From positions 2,144,678-2,208,677 of the forward strand of contig CM071570.1 in the NCBI GenBank assembly GCA_036426205.1: DNA of 64,000 bases, read 5' to 3'. The position numbers and the translations under genes are program-made. The stretch is from Ascaphus truei (taxonomy: Eukaryota > Chordata > Amphibia > Anura > Ascaphidae). The notes under the pieces were generated by a model. The model did not search any database. It saw nothing but the letters and a program-made list of their open reading frames with translations, and was not told the origin of the DNA. The number at the start of each line of letters is the position of its first letter. Positions within the stretch are counted from its first letter, which is position 1. Below, piece by piece: positions 11,633 through 22,867 of the stretch.

Positions 11633-12372
11633 CCGGGAGAAGATGAGGAAATTAAGGATTTTGTACCGCTACTGGCGCTGTAATGTATGTATGTTTGTGC
11701 GCGTGCGTGCGTGTGTATGTGTCATATTTAAATAAATAAAAAATATTTTTATTAAATTTTTTTATTTTATAAATATTATTTAATACATAATTCACAATAC
11801 ACACACACACACACACACACACCCACAACACACACACACCACACCACACAGCACACACCACACACACACTCACACACCACCACCACACGAATGACACACT
11901 ACCACACACCTGCACATCACACACTTCCGAACTAATAACGGTCCCTAAATTTAAAAACATACATTTTGTTGTGGTGGGGTGTGGGGTAAGCAATCAGTGC
12001 AGACTGCTACTTTAAATGAAGTCTTATAATTGGTAACAGGACGGAGTATTACCTGCCTAACAATGCACCTCCTTAACCCTTTGTGGTGGGTTGCAGGTTT
12101 CTTGCAGTTAGGGGGTTAGGGGCCTTCAGCTACGGATTGGTACTCTTCCAGCTGTGGCATTATTGGCCTTTGATCCCCCTGGTCTGTGGGGATTATTACT
12201 TAAATTAAGTACTGTGCCTGTATTTACTAACCACAGATCTGGCGGCGTACGAATGATATAAAGCAGAGTGCGCGGATAGCAGGGGCCAGGTCTGCACATT
12301 ACGGGAGGTCACTGACAGCTTCTGAAACACATCACACAAGTATTATTACATATATATTACCTTTCAATGCGG
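11633..12372. other. No gene seen; CA-rich simple repeat
   Basis: Holds an AT-rich patch (about 11730-11790) and an interrupted CA repeat (about 11800-11910). Nothing else is recognised. Confidence 0.5.
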
Positions 12373-12475
12373 GGGTGGGCATGACTGAGGCATGGATTGA
12401 GCCACCTATGCTGAAGCAGGGATATCCTGAAAACCTGACCTGTTGGTGGCCCTTGAGGACCGGAGTCGCCCCCCC
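12373..12475. mobile_element. hAT-type foldback element, right half only
   Basis: Only the right arm is present: GAGCCACCTATGCTGAAGCA, then ACCTGACCTGTTGGTGGCCC and TTGAGGACCGGAGT. The left arm is missing, so this is a truncated copy. Confidence 0.7.
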
Positions 12476-12830
12476 CCTGCACTGGGACTGCAGACTGTGA
12501 GACCCCCCTTATTGTGAGGGAGACTGGACACCGTGCGGACAGAAGCAGCGAGAGAGAGAGACGAACCCGCTCAGGCCAGATATAGCCGCCCTTCCTGTGT
12601 GCTGGTATATTTAGATGTGTCCTGAGGTGACTGCAGGATCTCTAAGCTGCCTTCGCTCGGAGCTGAAAAGCAGACATGGCGGGTATAAGCACGTTACACG
12701 CGTGGTGTGCTGAGCCTATATCCCTACACTCCTACACCCCTACCCTCCTACACTCCTACACCCCTACACTCCTACACCCCTACACCCCTGCCTGTTGAGG
12801 TCACCTGGTGACAACTTAGACCAGGGTAGC

Positions 12831-13280
12831 CAACTCTAGTCCTCAAGGGCCACCAACAGGCCAGGTTTAAAGGATATCCCAGCTTCAGCACAGGTGGCTC
12901 AATCAGTGGCTCAGTCAAAGGCTGATATAACAAAGAGTAAATGCTGCACACCACAATATGATAAAGAGTGATACAATTACCGGTGCTCCCATCAATGTAC
13001 GATCGGCTGCATCCAATCCATGCGTCCAATCCATGCATCCAATCCACGGCATACAGAAAGGAATGAAGATGGGGCACACGGATTCCCAAAATAAAGAGAT
13101 TTATTAAAGCATACACGGTGCACTTTTTGCACTTAACAAAGACCTTTGGGTCGAAACGGTGTGTATGCTTGAATAAATCTCTTTATTTTGGGAATCCATG
13201 TGCCCCATCTTCAGTCAAAGGCTGAGCACCTGTGCTGAAGCTGGGATATCCTGAAAACCTGACCTGTTGGCCACCCCGGG
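12831..13280. mobile_element. hAT-type foldback element split by an insertion
   Basis: The left arm (TAGTCCTCAAGGGCCACCAA, then TTCAGCACAGGTGGCTCAAT) ends at about 12925. The right arm (GAGCACCTGTGCTGAAGCTG, then CTGAAAACCTGACCTGTTGG) starts at 13211. The insertion fell close to the palindrome centre. Confidence 0.8.
12926..13210. mobile_element. Retroposon-like insertion with 15-base target duplication
   Basis: Flanked by identical TCAGTCAAAGGCTGA at 12911-12925 and 13211-13225, a 15-base direct repeat typical of LINE-mediated retroposition. The insert contains an inverted repeat (GGGGCACACGGATTCCCAAA near 13073 against its complement near 13205) with a TTTGGGTCGAAACGG motif between the arms. 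The paralogous site at about 18075 is empty. No open frame. Confidence 0.85.
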
Positions 13281-13432
13281 TTTGGAACAATTCCTATTTT
13301 AAACAAGTGCCTGTTGCCGCCTCACAATTGTGACTTTTATCAAATAAGCATCTGCTGCAGAAGCTGAAAATCCTGGAGGTGCAGATACGACATTTATATC
13401 ATGTTTACACTCAGGAAATGTTTTCTGATAAC

Positions 13433-14275
13433 CTGCACCTGTTCACAGATCCCTCTGCACAGCGTTGTGTGTGTGCGTGAAAGTGTGTGTGTCTCTGTTT
13501 GTGTCTCTGTGTGTAACCTGTTCACAGATCCCTCTGCACAGCGTTGTGTGTGTGCGTGAAAGTGTGTGTGTCTCTGTGTGTAGCCTGTTCACAGATCCCT
13601 CTGCACAGCGTTGTGTGTGTGCGTGAAAGTGTGTGTGTCTCTGTGTGTAACCTGTTCACAGATCCCTCTGCACAGCGTTGTGTGTGTGCGTGAAAGTGTG
13701 TGTGTCTCTGGTGTGCCTGTTCACAGATCCCTCTGCAAAGCGTTGTGTGTGTGCGTGAAAGTGTGTGTGTCTCTGTGTGTAGCCTGTTCACAGATCCCTC
13801 TGCAAAGCGTTATGTGTGTGCGTGAAAGTGTGTGTGTCTCTGTGTGTAACCTGTTCACAGATTCTCTCTGCAAAGCGTTGTGTGTGTGCGTGAAAGTGTG
13901 TGTGTCTCTGTGTGTAGCCTGTTCACAGATCCCTCTGCAAAGCGTTGTGTGTGTGCGTGAAAGTGTGTGTGTCTCTGTGTGTAACCTGTTCACAGATCCC
14001 TCTGCAAAGCGTTGTGTGTGTGCGTGAAAGTGTGTGTGTCTCTGTGTGTAACCTTTTCACAGATCCCTCTGCACAGCGTTGTGTGTGTGCGTGAAAGTGT
14101 GTGTGTCTCTGTGTGTAACCTGTTCACAGATCCCTCTGCACAGCGTTGTGTGTGTGCGTGAAAGTGTGTGTGTCTCTGTGTGTAACCTGTTCACAGATCC
14201 CTCTGCAAAGCGTTGTGTGTGTGCGTGAAAGTGTGTGTGTCCTCGTGTGTTCCCTGTTCACAGATCCCTCTTCCC
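13433..14275. repeat. 67-base GT-rich minisatellite
   Basis: About 12.5 copies of a unit containing CCTGTTCACAGATCCCTCTG, CACAGCGTTG, a GTGTGTGCGTGAAAGTGTG block and TCTCTGTGTGTA. Copies differ at two diagnostic places (GCACAGC or GCAAAGC; GTAACC or GTAGCC), which mark subgroups of neighbouring units. Open frames on both strands here are repeat artefacts. Confidence 0.95.
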
Positions 14276-14879
14276 ATCAGCGTTGTGGTGGCGTCTGTCT
14301 CTGTGTGTGTGTGCTTCGCCTGTGCTGCGTCTGCGCGTGCACAGCCGGTGCCTACTGCGCAGGCGCGTCGAGCCGTTGGCAACGAGCGCGAGGCCTCTTC
14401 TGCCAGCAGTGATGTCACTTCCGTCACCAACACGGCAATATGAACACTCTGAATATGCTGCTAATCACCGCCGTGACAGGACGCGTTACGCTGTGTGAGA
14501 CGTCCACACTGACACCATTTGGATTCATAAGATTATTTATCTTCTTACCGTGATACAAACCAAGCGGTGTGTGACAATTACTCCCAGGGGATATAGTTAC
14601 AAACAGACCATTTCCCTTTATCTATCTGTATACAGTGTGGATATTGCTTCAATATACCTTTGTATCCCACCGGCGGGGATTTCTAACACTGCGTGTATAT
14701 ATGCTGCACTTAGCGAGTCTATTTGGTTAATAACATTTAATTTTTTTGATGTTTTTAGACATTTTGTTGTGACCACATCGTTTTTGGTTCTCAGTCATAG
14801 ACAGATTTCTGATATATATATATATATATTTCTGAAACCGTTGTATGCGTGTCTGTTTGTCCTGTGTCTCCCTGTACCT
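14276..14879. other. No gene seen; short CpG-rich patch
   Basis: A CpG-rich patch at about 14320-14430 includes GCGCAGGCGCGTCGAGCC. The rest is ordinary sequence with a TA run near 14812-14828. No exon or promoter could be supported. Confidence 0.4.
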
Positions 14880-14965
14880 AGGGGCAATCGCATTGGACCT
14901 TTGGCCCATCACTCCGCCTCAGGCCAATCAGATGGCTCCCTTGGCCCGCCCGCCCCCGCACACCT
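14880..14965. repeat. Dispersed module shared with 52265-52375
   Basis: CTCCGCCTCAGGCCAATCAG and GCCCGCCCGCCCCCGCACAC match, partly in inverted order, the block at 52265-52340 (CTCCGCCTCAGGCCAATGAG and GTGCGGGGGCGGGC). Both also have a CTAGGGG box and a nearby TA run. It is probably an end of one mobile-element family. Confidence 0.5.
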
Positions 14966-15032
14966 CTCATTGGCCGGTGTGGGCTAACAGTGTCTCACAC
15001 ACACCCCTGTGCCCCCCTCACCACAAACCCCC

Positions 15033-15050
15033 CCACAATAAATATATATA

Positions 15051-15134
<84 letters not shown>
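15033..15134. repeat. TA run followed by CA run
   Basis: A compound microsatellite: about 60 bases of TA with one interruption, then about 36 bases of CA. Confidence 0.95.
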
Positions 15135-15454
15135 CCCAGGTGTATTAACATCAATGAAAAAGAACATTATTTGAGGACTGTCTGCTTTATTGTATTAGGA
15201 ATGTTTGGGCTGAGTGCGGATACGGGGAACCTTATTTGCTCCCTCTGGGATCAGCGTGTAACTTTACCCCTAGGGAACGTTTCATATGGAGGGCGCGCCA
15301 GCCTAGAAGTGTCACTTCAACAATCTCTTGTAACGTGGGTAACAGTGTACAAATGTAACTGTGCTAAAAGCCAACATTTTGCTAATAAATGCAGTCAACA
15401 TTAATTACAAATTGCAAAAGGGGGATTGTTTCCTCTATCCTTATCTCACCCGGT

Positions 15455-15615
15455 CCTTATCAGGGAGTTATAATATGGAGAGGAGGGGTAGAGAGGGGGC
15501 TTTGCCTGTGCAAACTCTTGTTGAAGCAAACTGTGTAACATCAGAAACCAGGGACCCGCCCGAGGATATGAAACCCCTGCCAAGTCTCAGCTATCCGTGT
15601 TTATAAATTAACTTT
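15455..15615. repeat. Dispersed repeat, copy 1 of 2
   Basis: The order CCTGTGCAAACTCTTGTTGA, CAGAAAC, ATGAAACCCCTGCC, AGTCTC and CCGTGTTTATAAA matches 38335-38470 with about the same spacing. The two copies are diverged and the family is not recognised. Confidence 0.6.
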
Positions 15616-15800
15616 AAAACAATTATTTAAAAATACATATAGGTTTAAAATTTTGGTTAAAAAAATAATAATAATAATGAACCCCCCAAATGTAACTCAT
15701 CAAAGAAGTTACAGCCAGTAGTACCATTTGGCCCCGATGCATTGCTGGCCCCTTAGGCAGCACAAGGGTTAAGAAGCCTGTACAGCCCAGCCTTGACTTA

Positions 15801-15957
15801 GGCTGCGGCCGCGCTGGCGCTCAAAGCATGCGTGGCGGGCGTCCTGCGTCTGCCTGCTCGCGCGGGGAGGGGGGAGGGGTGGCATTGCCGAATATTGAGT
15901 GAGCGGGAAAGTATAAAATGTTTATTTACCTAAGCGCATCGCGTGAGCGGGGACTTG

Positions 15958-15992
<35 letters not shown>

Positions 15993-16040
15993 GGTCACCT
16001 CGCCAAGCACCGCCCGCTCAGTGCTAGCGGGGCCACAGCC
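15801..16040. mobile_element. MITE with about 25-base terminal inverted repeats
   Basis: The left end GGCTGCGGCCGCGCTGGC is complementary, with a few mismatches, to the right end GCTAGCGGGGCCACAGCC. TA flanks both ends (15799-15800 and 16041-16042). The interior has a TA run (about 15959-15989) and a CpG-rich left part. Length 240 bases, no coding capacity. Confidence 0.7.
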
Positions 16041-16112
16041 TAAGGAAGCATAGAGCTGACAACCTGCTCTAGGACGGCTTTTATTTGCCCTTTGGAAATC
16101 ATTGATCTGACT

Positions 16113-16935
16113 GTGGCTGATGGTGATGGTAGTAGTGGCTGATGGTGATGGTAGTAGTGGCTGATGGTGATGGTAGTAGTGGCTGATGGCGATGGTGGTA
16201 GTGACTGTGGCTGATGGTGATGGTAGTAGTGGCTGATAGTGATGGTAGTAGTGGCTGATGGTGATGGTGGTAGTGACTGTGGCTGATGGCGATGGTAGTA
16301 GTGGCTGATGGCGATGGTAGTAGTGACTGTGGCTGATGGTGATGGTAGTAGTGGCTGTGGCTGATGGCGATAGTAGTAGTGGCTGATGGTGATGGTAGTA
16401 GTGGCTGTGGCTGATGGTGATGGTAGTAGTGGCTGATGGCGATGGTAGTAGTGGCTGTGGCTGATGGCGTGTGTAGTGAGTGTGCTGTGGCTGATGGCGA
16501 TGGTGTATGTGGCTGTGGCGATTGTAGTAGGCTGGGGTAGTGCTGGTGCTGATGGCGATGGTAGTATTGGCTGTGTTATGGCGTGTAGTAGTCTGTGGCT
16601 GGGGGATGGTAGTAGTGGGCTGTGGCTGATGGTATATGGTAGTAGTGGCTTGTGGCTGGTGGTCTAGATAGTAGTGGCTGTGGCTGATGGCGATGTAGTA
16701 GTGGCTGATGCGATGGTAGTAGTGGCTGAATGGCGATGGTAGTAGTGGCTGATGGCGATGGTAGTAGTGGCTGTGGCGATGGTAATAGTGGCTGTGGTGG
16801 CTGATGGGCGATGGTAGTAGTGGCTGATGGCGATGGTAGTATGGCTGTGGGTGGCTGATGGCTGGATGGTATGTAGTGGCTATGGCTGATGGTAGTGTCA
16901 TTGGCTGTGGCTGATGGCGATGGTAGTAGTGGGTT
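16113..16935. repeat. 22-base minisatellite
   Basis: Copies of GGCTGATGGTGATGGTAGTA plus GT, with a GATGGCGATGG variant and interspersed GGCTGTGGC blocks. Single-base losses accumulate from about 16465 onward. The 341-codon minus frame rich in His, Pro, Ser and Thr is a repeat artefact. Confidence 0.95.
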
Positions 16936-17097
16936 CCAAGCCGACATCTACACAAGTAGGTATGAGGTGTGAAACGTGTACAAGTATGAGAACCAAAAAC
17001 CAGAGGTTATCAGTCGGACACCAAGTGATAGCCGTGTCTTGTCCTTATACACTATACCAGACGACATGTATCTGTCGCTGACACACAGGTTAGATCA

Positions 17098-17450
17098 CCT
17101 AATAATAATAACTTTATTTCATATCGTCGCTTTATCCAAATAGGACTCCGAGCGCGTCACATTACAGCACAGCGTGCCGGTACCACACAGCGGATGTTAC
17201 ACTGACAAACGCACAGGTCCCTCACATGTTGAGCTTATAGCCTATTGTTTGTGGCCTGAGGCACAGTGAGATAAAGTGACTTGCCCAAGATCACAAGGGC
17301 CGACACCAGAATTGACCAGAGTCCCCTGCTTCACACAAGTGTCATTGTTTTTACAGTCAGTGTCCTGTACTCACTGTGCCGCTCCTTCTCCCAGGTCCCC
17401 TGCTTAGACTCAGTGTCATTGTTTTAACAGTCATGTGTCTGTACTCACTA
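17098..17450 (-). mobile_element. tRNA-derived CORE-type SINE, reversed, with duplicated head
   Basis: On the minus strand the head units lie at about 17360-17450 (two copies). They are followed by the core ATCTTGGGCAAGTCACTTTA, TGCCTCAGGCC, and a tail GATATGAAATAAAGTTATTA with ATT repeats at about 17100. It is the same family as 346-662 and 9140-9405. Confidence 0.75.
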
Positions 17451-17966
17451 TCCTCCTCTCCTCTTTATATGTTTCTGTCCTTACAACACACGGTATACAT
17501 GAGGCGCCTCGCTGGAACAATACACAGGTGTGTTGTCGGTACAAGCAGGTTAGTACCAGCCCTGGTTCTGACCGTGTCTATCCCTGTCTCATACGTCACA
17601 TTACAATCCAGGTATCGTCAGAAGAGGGATTAAGGGATAGCACAGAGCGGCAACAGTCAGCCAAGGATCAGCCAGAGTGATCAGCAGAGGTAACGCCTGC
17701 ACCTTACTCCAATACATTAATCTGGTGTGAATATTTTATACACCCTGCAGCTAGATCTTTCCCTGCGATGTTTACCGCGTGTCCCTCGTTAAGCAGGGTG
17801 ACCTTTCCAGCGCAAGGGGAGACGAGTATTAGGATTTGGCAAACAGGTCTCGGTTGCCAAGGGCTTCAAACAAGGCGCCAGTTATCTCCAATTATCAGAT
17901 ATTAAACCAATGCACTTGATTGGCACTGATTAAACATGCTTAGGAATGTGTTGCCCTAAAAACCTG

Positions 17967-18295
17967 CATTTGAGGTCGACCCCTGGTTGACATACTTAGA
18001 CCAGGGGAGGCCACTATAGTCCTCAATAGGCCACCACCAGGTCAGGCTTAAGATATCCAGCTTCAGCAGGTGGCTGTCAAAGACTGGCCACCTGTGCTGA
18101 AGCAGGAATATCCTGTAAAACCTGACCGTGTTGCCACCCCGTCTTGGATCACCACTCATATTTAAACCGTGCCTGTTGCCTCGCCTCACAATTGTGACTT
18201 TTATCAAATAGCGACTCTAGCAGAGCTGAAATCCTGGGGTGCAGACAACATTTATATCATGTTTCACCTCAGTGAAATGTTTTCTGTAATTTATT
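17967..18295. repeat. Paralogous segment, copy B (empty site)
   Basis: Matches 12787-13435 on both sides but has no insertion between GGTGGCTG and TCAAAGACTGGCCACCTG. It contains its own foldback element at about 18003-18150 and the shared right flank TCACAATTGTGACTTTTATC. It is followed directly by the 17-base array. Confidence 0.75.
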
Positions 18296-18321
18296 GGACA
18301 TTTGGGTTCTCCCTGGGAAGG

Positions 18322-19885
18322 ATCATCACTGGAGACCCCATCACTGGGAGACCCCATCATGGGAGACCCCCTCACTGGGAAAGACCCCATCACTGGGAGA
18401 CCCCCTCTAGGGAGACCCTCATCACTGGGAGACCCCAATCACTGGGATTAAACCCATCACTGTGGATACACCATCACTGGGAGACCCCATCACTGGGAGA
18501 CCCCATCACATGGGAGACCCCATCACTGGGAAGACCCCCATCACTGGGGACCCCACTAATGGGGAGACCCCCTCACTGGGAGGGAACCCCCTCATCTGGG
18601 AGACCCCATCAACTGGAAGGACCCATCACTGGAGACCCCATCACTGGGAGCCCATCCTACGGGGACCCCACACTGGAGACCCCCTCACTGGGACCCCCTC
18701 ACTGGGAGACCCCCCTCACTGCAGAGACCACCTCACTGGGAAGACACCCTCACTAGGAGACACCTCACTGAGGATACCCCTCACTAGGAGACCTCCTAGG
18801 AGACACCTCACTAGGAGAACCCTCACCGTGGAGACACCACCTCAACCCCACCATGGGAGCACTGGGAGACTCACCACAAACCCGTCACCCTCACTGGGAG
18901 ACCCCATCACTGGGGAACCCATCACTGGGGAGACACCCTCACTGGGAGACAAACAACCTCACTGGAGACCACCTCACTGGTGACCGCCTCCTGAGAACCC
19001 CTCACTGGAGACACCCTCACTGGGAGACACCCTCACTGGGAGAGTCACACTCACTGAGAGCACCTCACTGGGAGACACCCTCACGTTGGAGACCCCCTCC
19101 TGGAGACCCCACCTCACCCCACCTGGGAGAATACCCAACACTGGAGACTCCGGAACTCACTCACCTCACTGGGAGTACCCCCCATCACTGGAGAGCCCCA
19201 TCACTGGAACCCATCACTGGAGACCCCCTCACTGGGAGAACACCCTCACGTGGGAGACACCACTCACTGGGAGACACCTCACTGGGAGACACCTCACTGG
19301 GTAGGACACCCTCACTGGAGACACCCTACTGAGGAGACACCCTCACTGGAGCCCCTCACTGGGAGACACCCATCACTGGGAGACCCCTCACTGGGAGACC
19401 CCTCACTGAGACCCCATAGGGAACCCACATCACTGGAGAACCGCCTCACTGGGAGACCGCCTCACTGGGAGACCCCCTCACTGGGAGACACCCTCACTGG
19501 GAGACCGCCTCACTGGGAGACCCCCTCACTGAGAGACACCCTCACTGGGAGACACCCTCACTGGGAGACACCACCTCACCCCACCTGGGAGACCTCACCT
19601 CACCCGCTCACTGGTAAGACCCCTCACTGGGAGACCCATCACTGGGAGACCCCCTCACTGGGAACCCATCACTGGAGACCCCATCACTGGGAGACCCCTC
19701 ACTGGAGACCCCATCACTGGGAGAAATCCCCTCACTGAGAGACCCCATCACTGGAGATCCCCCTCACTGCAGAGACATCATGGAGACCCCTCACTGGGAG
19801 AACCCCATCACTGGGAGACCCCATCACTGGGAGACCCCATCACTGGAGACCCCCATCACTGGGAGACCCCATCAGAGGGAGACCC
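18322..19885. repeat. 17-base minisatellite
   Basis: Roughly 90 copies of CCCCATCACTGGGAGAC and its CCCTCACTGGGAGACAC variant. The middle (about 18400-19200) is full of one-base indels; the end (19800-19880) is regular. Repetitive plus frames of up to 195 codons come from this array. Confidence 0.95.
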
Positions 19886-20165
19886 CCTGGTTCAAACTCT
19901 ACCAACAGAGGTAGAGGGAAGATGTAATTCTACATGCATTGTAAGGACAGAGAGAGAGGACAGAGGGACAGGACATACGGAGATCGGACGTGACAAGACG
20001 GCTACAGGGAGTAACGGGACGAGGATACGGGAGGACGGGGAAACAGGGAGCGGGAAGGACGGAGCGGGAACGAGGGAAATGACGGTGAGACGGAGACAGG
20101 AAACGGACGGGACAGGAGACTGTAACGGGCAGGGAGACGAGACAGGAAGACAGACAGCTAGGACA
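19886..20165. repeat. Purine-rich low-complexity tract
   Basis: Dominated by GACAG, GACGG, GGGAG and GAAC words on the plus strand, with no fixed period. No gene. Confidence 0.75.
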
Positions 20166-20644
20166 GCTCCCCAAACACACCTGTATATAACACATGGAGA
20201 CGCCTCAGATACTGGGAATTGCCTAACTGAAGTTATGTGCATAACTTTGCATTCCCAAATGACATATTTCCAGGTATCTCATCTGTGCTTCCTTTTTGTG
20301 CACATATCTTCTCCACGTGTTAAGGCTTGCTTGGGGAGATGAATAGCACCTGGGATTCATTCCGCCCGACTCAAGTTAGAACTGGAAGCAGAGTTCTTTC
20401 AGGCCCGAAGTGGTGAAGGGGTTACGTCATCTGGAAACAACCCAAACACCCCTGCGCTTTTTGGGGATTGGCCCAATAAATGCATTTTTAACAGTATAAT
20501 TCTTAGGGTATTTAAATATGTCCTGTATGCACATGGAAACCTACACCTCCCATGATCTGTAGGGGGCCAGGACTGACTCTGGCGGGGGAGGGTGTATACA
20601 GACGTTGTGACCTCTCTCCCCGCACTGACCCTTGCCATGTTCCA

Positions 20645-20815
20645 GATCTCCACTAATACAGACTTCACATCAGATTGAGTTGTGAGACTGGGAAGATTGC
20701 GGTCAGCAGCAAACCGCTCCTGTGCGCTGAGCAGAGCTGGGAGAACCCCCAGCTCGTTCTCCGTCAGAAGGTCCTGTTCCGGAGTGAGACCTTCTGGCCT
20801 TATCAAGTAGGGACA
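20645..20815 (-). CDS. Possible coding exon of unknown gene
   Basis: On the minus strand a stop-free stretch reads TPEQDLLTENELGVLPALL, then SAQERFAADRNLPSLTTQ and SDVKSVLVEIWNMAR. It ends at AGG followed by GTCAGT, an acceptable splice donor. Upstream, CTTCTGTCCCTACTTGATAAG is a moderate splice acceptor. The residue composition looks protein-like and not repetitive. The plus strand is also open here, so chance cannot be excluded. No family is recognised. Confidence 0.25.
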
Positions 20816-21004
20816 GAAGCCCTACATACTTGGAAAGATCTGTCTATTAGGAGCTGGAAAAAAGGATCATCCCGGGGTGTGTACGTGAGGTCTAAGTCGC
20901 GAAGGGTTCCACGGGGGAGTATCCCTGCCCAGTTAGATAGTGAGATAGATAGGGATCGGGTGGTTGCTTAACCAGTGAAGATATGATTAAAAAGTTTTCC
21001 ATCC

Positions 21005-21280
21005 TGTCCGGGAGACCAGGACATTACCCTTTTACCAGGACATTACCCTTTATACACCCGCACATTACAAAACCATGCTGCTCTATAACCAGGCACAGCA
21101 CAATCAGCTGCCTCTTATAACCGATGAGACATACCAACCTTTATAACAGCACATTACACCTCTATCCAGGCATTACACCTTTATAACCAGGACATTACAC
21201 CTTTAGAACCAGGACATTACACTTTATAACCGCACATTACACCCTCTATAACCAGGACTTAACCTCTATAACCAGGACCT
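21005..21280. repeat. Degenerate 21-23-base minisatellite
   Basis: Repeats of ACCAGGACATTACACCTTTA with ATAACC, with many variant and truncated units. Confidence 0.8.
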
Positions 21281-21429
21281 CGGTATAAGGAACCCTGTGG
21301 AACATGTACTAGTGAGGGCCTCTATAAGCCCCGAGTGAGCTAATGCCCCTGATCGATGTCACAGGGTAAATGTTTGTCATTGGTCTGAGGCAAAGGAAAG
21401 GGTTATTGTTTATTTTCATTACTCCATCA

Positions 21430-21605
21430 GGGCGGGTAACTCCAGTCCTCAAGGGCCACCAACAAGCCAGGTATTAGAGATATCCCTGCTTCAGCACAGG
21501 TGGCCCAATCAGTGGCTCAGTCGAAGACAGCCACCTGTGTTGAAGCAGGGATGTCCTGAAATCCTGGCCTGTTGGTGGCCCTTGAGGACTGGAGTTGGCC
21601 TTTGC
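21430..21605. mobile_element. hAT-type foldback element
   Basis: The left arm starts CAGGGCGGGTAACTCCAGTC and the right arm ends GACTGGAGTTGGCC. The interior matches the family (CTTCAGCACAGGTGGCCCAA and its complement). Possible 8-base duplication TACTCCAT against TACTCCCA. Confidence 0.8.
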
Positions 21606-21655
21606 TACTCCCACGCCTCCTCCCAGACGTTGTTAGCCCGCAGCGTTACTGGCCC

Positions 21656-21882
21656 GGGGGAGGTGTAGGTTGGGTGTAGGTTGGGTGTAGGGTGGGTGTA
21701 GGTTGGGTGTAGGTTGGGTGTAGGGGGGGTTTTGGGTGGGTGTAGGTTGGGTGTAGGTTGGGTGTAGGGTGGGTGTAGGGTGGGTGTAGGTTGGGTGTAG
21801 CTTGGGTGTAGCTTGGGTGTAGGGTGGGTTTTGGGTGGGTTTTGGGTGGGTTTTGGGTGGGTGTAGGTTGGGTGTAGGTTGT
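21656..21882. repeat. 11-base G-rich minisatellite
   Basis: About 20 copies of GTTGGGTGTAG and close variants, including GGGTGGGTTTTGGGTGGG. GGG tracts recur about every five to eight bases, so G-quadruplex formation on the plus strand is plausible. It is not the vertebrate telomere repeat. Confidence 0.9.
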
Positions 21883-22228
21883 GATAGTTTGTAGGGCACC
21901 CACATCAGAGCTCTTTATAAGGTGTCGTAAGGCTTGTCGTCTTCGGGGTCACAATCACATGATCACGGCGGTGGTGGCGGCACCGAAAGATTAACGCGTT
22001 TCCTTGTTTGTTCGTGACGCCGGACGCAGTAAGTCTGTCTATATCTGTAGATGGAATTACAGAGACCTCACCGGTCTCTTCTTCAGTTGTATATATTTAG
22101 AGTTTGTACTTTAAGAGACGCGAGGGCAGGAAAGCGCTTTCATTTTACTTATCAAGAACTATCGGGTGAGTCCCCTAAACCGGATCAGAACCTACACTGA
22201 ACATTACCTTTTGTAATAGCAAACTGGG

Positions 22229-22325
22229 TGCTCATTTGCATGTCATTTCCCAGAATCCCTGGCTGCAGCGGAAGAACTGTAAACAAAGAGATAATGGGGA
22301 AAGGCGGGGTTACAGACCCCACTTC
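22229..22325. mobile_element. Half copy of the 4414-4741 MITE
   Basis: GTGCTCATTTGCATGTCATT, CCCAGAATCCC and GATAATGGGGAAAGGCGGGG match the left arm of the 4414-4741 element. The second arm is absent. Confidence 0.75.
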
Positions 22326-22867
22326 TGAGACGCGGCTGTGCTCACTGGGGACAGTTTCATTTGCCGCACCTTTTCATTACAAACATTTACAAGAAAACTC
22401 GATTTTAAATACTTCATTTAAAAATAAAAAAACCCCGTGTATCCTTCCGTCCGCGAGATCGCGCCGGCGCCGGATCACTCTGGCACCTAACATCGGCTCC
22501 CAACGAAACAAACTTTCATCACAGATCGGGAAATCTGCGACGCGTTTCTCCGTCTGCGCCACCTCCGATCCGGCTGTTAAAAGGAACGCGATAAGCAACG
22601 GGGGAAATAAAGTGACGCGCAGGGCGATGATGGGGGGGGGGGGGGGGGGGGGGTCTGCACAGTGCTCCGTATGAATACAAAATCCCCCACAAAAACGTCA
22701 GGCCACGAGCCACGGCCTGCCTGAAGAAGCCACAGTGCCAGGCTGCGTGGCAGGAGGGCGTGTATCACTTTCTCTGCTTGCTCGTGGTATCTGGGAACTC
22801 CTGCGCTGCCAGCCGAGCTCCGTGGGGCTTATTCATTCAACTGCAATAGTGGGAATAGTGGGAAAGA
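22326..22867. other. No gene seen; CpG-rich patch and G run
   Basis: A CpG-rich patch (about 22440-22620, including GAGATCGCGCCGGCGCCGG) is followed by an uninterrupted run of about 21 G at 22632-22652. The open frames across it show no motif. Confidence 0.45.

Larger units (their letters stand above)
12787..13435. repeat. Paralogous segment, copy A (carries an insertion)
   Basis: This segment aligns with 17967-18295. Both begin with TGAGGTC, continue through CTTAGACCAGGG into a foldback element, and end with a unique flank including TCACAATTGTGACTTTTATC and GAAATGTTTTCTG. Copy A contains an extra 285-base insertion at 12926-13210 that copy B lacks. Each copy then runs into a different minisatellite. 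Confidence 0.75.

Noticed and set aside
15930..16955. 341-codon minus open frame rich in His, Pro, Ser, Thr
   Set aside because: It is the read-through of a 22-base minisatellite without stops; the composition follows the repeat and there is no start context, domain or splice evidence.
18169..19738. Overlapping plus frames of 160-195 codons
   Set aside because: Read-through of the 17-base array; the same Thr-Pro-Ser-Leu-Gly words recur in all three frames.
21656..21882. Interstitial telomere repeat
   Set aside because: The unit is GTTGGGTGTAG, not TTAGGG, and no TTAGGG runs occur nearby.
22632..22652. Functional G-run or G-quadruplex element
   Set aside because: Pure G runs of this kind occur at several sites (23380, 34901, 38257, 42187, 53369) and their lengths are unreliable in long-read assemblies; no further support.
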